From positions 310,001 to 374,000 of the forward strand of contig CAWHZI010000001.1 in NCBI GenBank assembly GCA_963833835.1: a stretch of 64,000 nucleotides of DNA, read 5' to 3'. The position numbers and the translations under genes are program-made. Source of the DNA: Bog-532 sp963833835 (GTDB taxonomy: Bacteria > Actinomycetota > Actinomycetes > Streptosporangiales > Streptosporangiaceae). Positions 58,680 to 64,000 of this stretch are shown here, in pieces. Each line of letters starts with the position of its first letter. Positions within the stretch are counted from its first letter, which is position 1. The notes beneath the pieces are model-generated. The model did not search any database, was not told the DNA's origin, and saw only the letters and a program-made list of their open reading frames with translations.

Positions 58680-59699
58680 TCAGCCCCGCAGCGCGGGCAG
58701 GACTTCCCGGGCCAGGGCAGCGTTGGTTGCATCGAGCAGCGCCGGGTCGCTGTCCCGGGAGCCGGGCACCACGACGACACGGTCCAGGCCCAGCGCGACC
58801 AGCTCGCGCAGCCGGTCGGCGCACCGCTGCGGCGGGCCGAGCACCGCGAACCGGTCGAGGAACGCGTCATCGAGCACCCCGGCGGCCGACGCGCTGGCCA
58901 GCCCGTGGCGGCCCTGGTCGTAATCGGAGCCGGCGTCGGCGACCACCCGGCCGTCACGGGCGCCCAGCCCGGCCGACGCGGCCGCACTCATGGCCGAGAA
59001 TCGCGCGAAGATCGCCGCGCTGCCCCGCACCAGGTCCCGCGCCACCGGCAGGTCACGATGGCAGCCGACGTTGAGGTAGGCCCCGGCGCGGAGCTGATCC
59101 GGATCGAGCCCAGCGGCCGAGCGCGCAGCACGGGCCAGCTCGATCGCGCGGGCGATCCGGTCCGGGTCGGCGCCCAGCGTGAGCATGACCCGGTCGCTGG
59201 CCGTCGCGGCCAGCGCGATGGTCCGGGGCCCGGTGGCGGCCAGTTCCACTGGCGGGGGCGTGAGGCCGGCGGCGGCGATCCAGGCGATCCGGCTCGGCTG
59301 GCCGTCCAGGTCGACCTCCTCGCCGCGCAGGTAGCCGCGCACCCTTGTGATGAACACGGCCAGCTGGTCGGTCCTGGGTGGCTTGACGCCGATCTGGCCC
59401 AGGGAAGAATCGCCCCGCCCGAGGCCGAGCACGGCCCGGCCACCCGACTCGGCCTGCAGGCTGGCCATGGCCGACGCCACCACCGCGGGATGGCGGGTGA
59501 CCGGGTTGACGATGCCGGTGCCCAGCCCGAGCCGGGTGGTGACCTGGGTCAGCAGCCCCAGCTCCACGAACGGGTCGCCGACGAGATTCTGGCTGTCGGC
59601 CAGCAGCAGCCCGTCGAAGCCGAGCTCTTCGGCCCGCACGGCGAGCCGGTGGGCCTGCCCGGGCACCGGGAAGCCGTGCAGCCAGAACTCACAGGTCAC
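58680..59699 (-). CDS. F420-dependent luciferase-like (LLM) oxidoreductase
   Basis: A 339-residue LLM-class enzyme: AHRLAVRAEELGFDGLLLADSQNLVGDPFVELGLLTQVTTRLGLGTGIVNPVTRHPAVVASAMASLQAESGGRAVLGLGRGDSS (as a region, residues about 20-105) matches F420-dependent methylene-H4MPT reductase-like proteins. The first start of the frame (59744) seems too far upstream; GTG 59699 gives VTCEFWLHGFPV and is preferred. It precedes the TPP decarboxylase by 73 bp and may share its transcript. Substrate unknown. Confidence 0.83.
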   Translation of the reverse strand: MTCEFWLHGFPVPGQAHRLAVRAEELGFDGLLLADSQNLVGDPFVELGLLTQVTTRLGLGTGIVNPVTRHPAVVASAMASLQAESGGRAVLGLGRGDSSLGQIGVKPPRTDQLAVFITRVRGYLRGEEVDLDGQPSRIAWIAAAGLTPPPVELAATGPRTIALAATASDRVMLTLGADPDRIARAIELARAARSAAGLDPDQLRAGAYLNVGCHRDLPVARDLVRGSAAIFARFSAMSAAASAGLGARDGRVVADAGSDYDQGRHGLASASAAGVLDDAFLDRFAVLGPPQRCADRLRELVALGLDRVVVVPGSRDSDPALLDATNAALAREVLPALRG

Positions 59700-59812
59700 A
59701 GCGACGACTGTAACGGGCCGCTTAATTTGGCCCACGGACGCCACCCGATCCGCCGCGTGTCACCCGTGACCCGGGCGCTCGCTTCTCTCACAATGACATC
59801 CGGAGGTGAGCG

Positions 59813-60514
59813 GTCATCCTTGGCCACGATCACGCGCTGACCGGGGCGGTCGCCTTCACGGCGGTGGCCCCGCTGCTGCACGTCACCGCACCCGGGCTGC
59901 TGGCCGGGCTGGTGCTGACCGCGGGCGCAGGAGTGCTGCCCGACATCGACGAGCCCGGCTCCACGATCGCGCGTTCCTACGGTTTCCTGACCGAGACGTT
60001 CGCCTGGATCGTTCATCGCCTGAGCGGCGGCCACCGCAAGGGCACGCACAGCGTCATCGGCGTGCTGGTGTTCACGGCCGGCGCCTGGGCCGCGGTGCAC
60101 TTCGACCACTCGCTGACGGGCAAGATCGCGCTCGGGGTGTTCCTCAGCCTGCTGCTGTCGGCCGCACTGGCCGCGCTGCACGTGGGCGGGCACCACGGTG
60201 ACGCGCTCGGGGTGGGGGCCGCCGCCGCGATGATCTACTTCCACGTGGGCCTGGCCCTGACCCCGCTGTGCATCGCGCTCGGCGCGGTCGCGCACATCGC
60301 CGGGGACATGCTCACGCACGGCGGCTGCCCGATCGTCTACCCGGTCAGCCGGGAGGATTTCCACCTGCTCCCGCACGATCTGCAGTTCACCACGGGCAAG
60401 TTCGCCGAGCACTGGATCGTCACCCCGCTGCTGACCGCGGCGCTGCTCTACCTGGCTTACCGGGATACTGGCCTGAGTCAGCTCACCCACTACCTGGACC
60501 GCCTGACCGGGTAA
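59813..60514 (+). CDS. YdjM/LexA-binding-like membrane metal-dependent hydrolase
   Basis: A ~233-residue inner-membrane protein with the YdjM metal motifs GVLPDIDEPGS, SGGHRKGTHS and VAHIAGDMLTHGGCPI, plus about four helices. The family N-terminus LGHDHALTGAVAFTAVAPLL lies upstream of the first canonical start (GTG 59864), and a GGAGG at 59802-59806 is 6 nt before a GTC codon at 59813. Thus the natural start appears to be non-canonical or mutated; the shorter GTG product would lose the conserved first His. Divergent from the LLM gene. Confidence 0.78.
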   Translation, partial: VILGHDHALTGAVAFTAVAPLLHVTAPGLLAGLVLTAGAGVLPDIDEPGSTIARSYGFLTETFAWIVHRLSGGHRKGTHSVIGVLVFTAGAWAAVHFDHSLTGKIALGVFLSLLLSAALAALHVGGHHGDALGVGAAAAMIYFHVGLALTPLCIALGAVAHIAGDMLTHGGCPIVYPVSREDFHLLPHDLQFTTGKFAEHWIVTPLLTAALLYLAYRDTGLSQLTHYLDRLTG

Positions 60515-60614
60515 CCGGGTCACGCGCCGCCGGCTGTTACGAGTGATGACAGCTGGGGAGATGCTGTGGGCCGAAGGCCTGTCAGCCGGGCCAGCCAGCT
60601 AGAGGAGCCCGACC

Positions 60615-62219
60615 ACGTCCAGCACACCCGACATCCCGCAGCTCGCGGCCGACGTCTTCGGCTACCGGCCGCTCCGGCCCGGTCAGCAGGAGGCCATCGA
60701 GGCCCTCGTGGCCGGGCGCGACTGCCTGGCCGTCATGCCCAGCGGGGCCGGCAAGTCGGCCATCTACCAGCTCACCGCGATCGCGCTGGGCGGTGCGGCC
60801 GTGGTGGTGTCCCCCCTGCTGTCCCTGCAGCGGGACCAGAGCGAGCACCTGACCAGGCACGGACTGACCGCGGTCACCGTCAACGGCAGCACCCCGGAAG
60901 GCAAGCGCGCCGAAGCCTACGACCTGCTGCGCGCGGGTGAGACGGCCTTCGTCTTCCTGGCCCCCGAACAGCTGGCCCGGGAGGACGTCCGGGCGGTGCT
61001 GGCGCAGGCACCCCCCCGGCTGTTCGCGGTGGACGAGGCGCACTGCGTGAGCGCCTGGGGTCACGATTTCCGGCCCGACTACCTGCGCATCATCGACGTG
61101 ATCGAGGTGCTGGAGCCACGTCCGGTGGTGGCCGCGCTGACCGCCACGGCCGCGCCGCCGGTCCGGGAGGAGATTGTCCGCCGGCTGGGTCTGCGCCAGC
61201 CAGCGCACGTCATCCGGGGATTCGACCGGCCCGAGATCCACCTGGCCGTGCGGCTGTTCCACGAGGCCCACGACAAGGAAGCCGCGGTGGAGGAGACGGC
61301 CCGGAAGTCCGGGGGCACCGGCATCGTGTACGCGGCCACCCGGGAGGAGACCGAGCAGTACGCGGAGCGGCTGGACCTGCGGCCCTACCACGCCGGCCTG
61401 GGCCGGGCTCAGCGGGAGGAAAACCAGGAGATCTTCTCCGCGGGCGCGTCGATCGTGGCCACCAGCGCGTTCGGCATGGGCATCGACCGGCCCGACGTGC
61501 GGTTCGTGCTGCACGCCTCGGTCCCCGGGTCTCTGGACGAGTACTACCAGGAGGTCGGCCGGGCCGGGCGGGACGGCCAGCCCGCCACCGCCATCCTGTT
61601 CTACCGGCCGGAAGACCTCGGAATCCGGCGGTTCTTCAGCGGCGGCCTGCCGGACGAGACGCTGCTGGCCGAGGTGGCGGCGGTCACCCAGACCCCGATC
61701 ACCCTGCACGAGCTGGCCGAGCGGTCCGGGCTGTCCGAACGGCGGCTCACCGGCCTGGTCAACCTGCTCGAGGCGGCCGGGGCCGTACGCCTGAACGGCG
61801 AAATCGAGCCGGTGCCGGACGGGCCAGGTCCGGCCGAGGCCGCCGCCCGGGCGGTGGAGATCGCGACGCAGTACCGGTCGGTCGAGCGGTCCCGGGTGGA
61901 GATGATGCGCCGCTACGCCGAAATGACCGACTGCCGGCGCCGGTTCCTGCTCCGCTACTTCGGCGAGGGCGCCAACGATCCCTGCGGCCGGTGCGACAAC
62001 TGCGACGCCGGCCGGTCGACCCCAGCGGGCGTCGGCCACGGCTCGTTCGGGGCGGGCATGCGGGTCGAGCACCAGGAGTGGGGCCGCGGGGTGGTGCTGG
62101 CCGACGAAGGGGACCGGCTCACGGTGTTCTTCGACGAGGTCGGTTACAAGGAACTGCTGACCAGCGCGGTCACCGACCACCACATCCTCACCCACGTCGG
62201 GCCCGGAGGGACCTCATGA
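60615..62219 (+). CDS. recQ: ATP-dependent DNA helicase RecQ
   Basis: About 534 residues from 60615, or 503 from GTG 60708. Visible are the Q motif VFGYRPLRPGQQEAIEAL, motif I MPSGAGKSAIYQ, motif II VDEAHCVSAWGHDFRPDY, motif VI YYQEVGRAGRDGQ and the zinc-binding cysteines in FLLRYFGEGANDPCGRCDNCD. The Q motif is encoded before the first canonical start: GAGGAG at 60602-60607 precedes an ACG codon at 60615 by 7 nt, so a non-AUG start or a base error is indicated. It unwinds recombination intermediates. The ATGA overlap with the topoisomerase gene shows co-translation. Confidence 0.88.
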   Translation, partial: TSSTPDIPQLAADVFGYRPLRPGQQEAIEALVAGRDCLAVMPSGAGKSAIYQLTAIALGGAAVVVSPLLSLQRDQSEHLTRHGLTAVTVNGSTPEGKRAEAYDLLRAGETAFVFLAPEQLAREDVRAVLAQAPPRLFAVDEAHCVSAWGHDFRPDYLRIIDVIEVLEPRPVVAALTATAAPPVREEIVRRLGLRQPAHVIRGFDRPEIHLAVRLFHEAHDKEAAVEETARKSGGTGIVYAATREETEQYAERLDLRPYHAGLGRAQREENQEIFSAGASIVATSAFGMGIDRPDVRFVLHASVPGSLDEYYQEVGRAGRDGQPATAILFYRPEDLGIRRFFSGGLPDETLLAEVAAVTQTPITLHELAERSGLSERRLTGLVNLLEAAGAVRLNGEIEPVPDGPGPAEAAARAVEIATQYRSVERSRVEMMRRYAEMTDCRRRFLLRYFGEGANDPCGRCDNCDAGRSTPAGVGHGSFGAGMRVEHQEWGRGVVLADEGDRLTVFFDEVGYKELLTSAVTDHHILTHVGPGGTS

Positions 62220-63280
62220 CCACGGCCGACGTCGTCGAGGGGCTGATCCGCAGCGAGCTCACCGCGGACGGTATCCGGCGCCAGCGGTGCGGCAAGGGCT
62301 TCCGGTACTTCGCCGCGGACGGCACGCCGCTGACCGACCCGACGGTGCTGAACCGGGTTCGGGCGCTGGTCATCCCGCCGGCCTGGGAGGACGTGTGGAT
62401 CTGCCCGCAGGCCGACGGGCACATCCAGGCCGTGGGGACCGACGCCGCCGGACGCCGCCAGTACCGTTACCACGACCTGTGGCGGGCCGAACGGGACAAG
62501 GCCAAGCACGACCGGGTGCTGGACTTCGGCCGGGCCCTGCCCCAGGTCCGGAAGGTGGTCGAGCGCCACCTGGCCGGGGACAGACTGTCCCGCGACCGGG
62601 TCATGGCGGCCGCCGTCCGCTTGATCGACCTGGGCTTCTTCCGCGCGGGCGGGGAGGAGTATGCGGCCGAGAACGGCACGTTCGGGCTGGCCACCCTGCG
62701 CAAGGAGCACGTGACCTGCCACCACGGGCAGCTGATCTTCGACTACACCGGCAAGTCGTCCAAGCACCACGAGCAGTCCGTGGCCGACCCGGAGGTCTGC
62801 ACGGTGGTGAACAGGCTGAAACGCCGCCGGGGCAGTCCGGCGGACGAACTGCTGGCGTTCCGCAGCGGCCAGCGCTGGCACGACGTCACCGCGGCCGGCA
62901 TCAACGACTACCTGCGCGAGGTCGCGGACGGGGACTACTCGGTGAAGGACTTCCGCACCTGGCACGCCACCGTGCTGGCCGCCGTCGGGCTGGCCGTGTC
63001 CGAGGGCGCGGACACGTCGGAGTCGGCCCGCAAGCGGGCCGTGGCCCGGATGGTGCAGGAGGTCGCCGCCTATCTGGGCAACACCCCGGCCGTGGCCCGC
63101 GCCTCGTACATCGACCCGCGGATCATCTCGCTGTACGAGCGGGGTATCACGATCGCGCCGACGCTGACCGAGTTGGGCCAGGGCCAGGAGTTCGGCGACG
63201 TGGCCACCAACGGTCACGCCGAGCGGGCGGTACTGAAGCTGCTGACCAAGCACCCCGAGCCCGCCGTCGACCAGACCTGA
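62216..63280 (+). CDS. DNA topoisomerase IB
   Basis: A 354-residue poxvirus-like type IB topoisomerase. N-terminal IRRQRCGKGFRYFAADGT and the WICPQADGHIQAVGTDAAGRRQYRYHDLWR block lead to the catalytic core: RLIDLGFFRAGGEEYAAENGTFGLATL (catalytic Arg and Lys region), KDFRTWHATVLAA (Arg, His) and the active-site Tyr in ASYIDPRII. It relaxes supercoils through a 3'-phosphotyrosine. The ATG overlaps the recQ stop (ATGA), an uncommon RecQ-TopIB coupling that mirrors functional RecQ-Topo III partnerships. Confidence 0.9.
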   Translation: MTTADVVEGLIRSELTADGIRRQRCGKGFRYFAADGTPLTDPTVLNRVRALVIPPAWEDVWICPQADGHIQAVGTDAAGRRQYRYHDLWRAERDKAKHDRVLDFGRALPQVRKVVERHLAGDRLSRDRVMAAAVRLIDLGFFRAGGEEYAAENGTFGLATLRKEHVTCHHGQLIFDYTGKSSKHHEQSVADPEVCTVVNRLKRRRGSPADELLAFRSGQRWHDVTAAGINDYLREVADGDYSVKDFRTWHATVLAAVGLAVSEGADTSESARKRAVARMVQEVAAYLGNTPAVARASYIDPRIISLYERGITIAPTLTELGQGQEFGDVATNGHAERAVLKLLTKHPEPAVDQT

Positions 63281-63324
63281 CCCGGGTGATGTGGGATCGG
63301 GGCCTGGTGGGGTAAGGGTGGGGC

Positions 63325-64000
63325 ATGGACGCCAGCGCCCCCGAAAACCCGGCTGACGAAACACCGGCCGACGACGACGTGGCCCGCGAGGACGACGTGG
63401 CCAGCCTGGAAGACGTGGCCAGCCTGGAAGACCTGGCCCGCATGGACGAGGTGGCCCGCGTGGACGTGGACGACGTGGCCACCGTCGTCGGTGAGGTCAG
63501 CGAGTCCGCCGAGGAATCGTCCTCCAACCGGGCCGTGACCGACGTCGCGCGGTCGGCGCTGGCCCGGGTCCGGCAAGGCAGCGCGGTTGTTGGACGGCGC
63601 GGGACCAGCATCGCCCGGCACACTCCGGGAACCGGCCTGGCCCGGCGCGGCGCGGAGACCGGCAAGCGGCTGGCCGGGCGCAGCTCGGGGATGGTGGGCT
63701 GGGCCCCGCGGTCCGCCGGGCGCGGCCTGCGGTGGCTGGCCCATGAGGTGATCGTGCTGGCCCCCCGGCTGCCCGTCCGGGATCAGGAGAAGCTGCGGGC
63801 CCAGTTCCCGGGCAAGTCACCGGACGACGTAGCCGAGGCGCTCATCGAAGGGGCGGCCCGGGCGTCTGCCGCGGTCGGTGCCACCATCGGGGTCTGGTCG
63901 GTGCTGCCGATCGCGCCCGCGTTCCCGGCCGAGCTCGTCACCGAGACGCTGACCCTGGTCGGCATCGAGATCAAGCTCATCGCCGAGCTGCACGAGGTGT
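63325..64000 (+). CDS. Hypothetical protein with acidic repeat N-terminus (runs off window)
   Basis: The frame from ATG 63325 continues past the window edge (225 codons so far). The first ~60 residues contain a short acidic repeat (DVASLEDVASLEDLARMDE-like, period 6-7), a likely disordered or coiled segment. The next part is basic, and from about residue 140 comes WLAHEVIVLAPRLPVRDQEKLRAQFPGKSPDDVAEALIEGAARASAA, then a hydrophobic region GATIGVWSVLPIAPAFPAELVTETLTLVGIEIKLIAELHEV, which I know as a common actinobacterial domain of unknown function. No ribosome binding site better than GGGTGGGGC is seen. Confidence 0.75.
   Translation, partial: MDASAPENPADETPADDDVAREDDVASLEDVASLEDLARMDEVARVDVDDVATVVGEVSESAEESSSNRAVTDVARSALARVRQGSAVVGRRGTSIARHTPGTGLARRGAETGKRLAGRSSGMVGWAPRSAGRGLRWLAHEVIVLAPRLPVRDQEKLRAQFPGKSPDDVAEALIEGAARASAAVGATIGVWSVLPIAPAFPAELVTETLTLVGIEIKLIAELHEV

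Noticed and set aside
56918..58987. 689-codon frame of the TPP decarboxylase
   Set aside because: The N-terminal 127 codons overlap the luciferase-like gene and lack any family sequence; the ATG at 58606 begins the domain.

Overview
The window is very GC-rich with strong third-position GC bias, and its gene families (F420-type luciferase-like and PPOX enzymes, RepSA/Xis/Int genes, LuxR-type LAL regulators, SHOCT, PspC, HxlR) point to a filamentous actinomycete, probably Streptosporangiales- or Streptomyces-like. The species cannot be fixed from sequence alone. Most of the window looks like chromosome arm or accessory chromosome: catabolic and regulatory genes, no ribosomal or core biosynthetic operons, plus tRNA genes for Phe, Asp, Glu and Lys.

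Layout. 1-14.9 kb: small regulatory and enzyme genes (glycosyltransferase fragment, frameshifted diaminopropionate ammonia-lyase, ArsR/SRPBCC/APH operon, PPOX protein, TetR with divergent chloroperoxidase, FUSC, esterase, SHOCT, YCII), several gene remnants (HxlR, SDR, IS481), and a 1.09-kb segment bounded by 29-bp inverted repeats that carries one beta-propeller lipoprotein gene. 15-28.8 kb: an integration hotspot at tRNA-Phe(GAA). The intact tRNA is at 28690-28763, and three further copies of its 3' half lie at 15178, 18792 and 20830. Inside are a collagen-like gene pair, an Mrr-type nuclease, a HEPN-like protein, a Cys-rich mini-protein, a DUF2510-like protein, a membrane module with a putative effector-associated domain (EAD), and a decayed AICE backbone (Nudix, truncated GntR, truncated and frameshifted Rep, intact Xis, frameshifted Int).

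29-46 kb: MFS exporter with a CRP-like site, PspC, glutaryl-CoA-dehydrogenase-like enzyme, tRNA-Lys, VOC protein, then an aromatic-catabolic cluster. The cluster has a GntR regulator with two matching operators, one before each divergent transcription unit: HIT, extradiol-type VOC, FAD monooxygenase and alpha/beta hydrolase on the minus strand; two amidohydrolases on the plus strand, the second resembling resorcylate-type decarboxylases. A serine hydrolase, a frameshifted GT39 and a frameshifted LAL regulator follow. 46-54 kb: a DMT transporter and a five-gene mannoside operon (GH38 mannosidase, ROK repressor, binding protein, two permeases; no ATPase). 54-64 kb: divergent VOC / HxlR-SCP2 pair; a minus-strand run of luciferase-like oxidoreductase, TPP decarboxylase, DUF6582-like protein and divergent SAH-hydrolase-like enzyme; then YdjM-like membrane protein, RecQ coupled to topoisomerase IB, and a gene running off the end.

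Two cross-cutting points. At least seven genes carry a single-base frameshift that, when corrected, restores conserved family sequence, and two more (YdjM, RecQ) lack a canonical start where a Shine-Dalgarno sequence and conserved N-terminus call for one. This means either real decay or indel/substitution errors in the assembly, so the frameshifted genes are listed as pseudogenes with that caveat. The best candidates for undescribed biology are the EAD membrane pair, the HEPN-like protein beside the Mrr nuclease, and the collagen-like pair, all within the tRNA-Phe hotspot.
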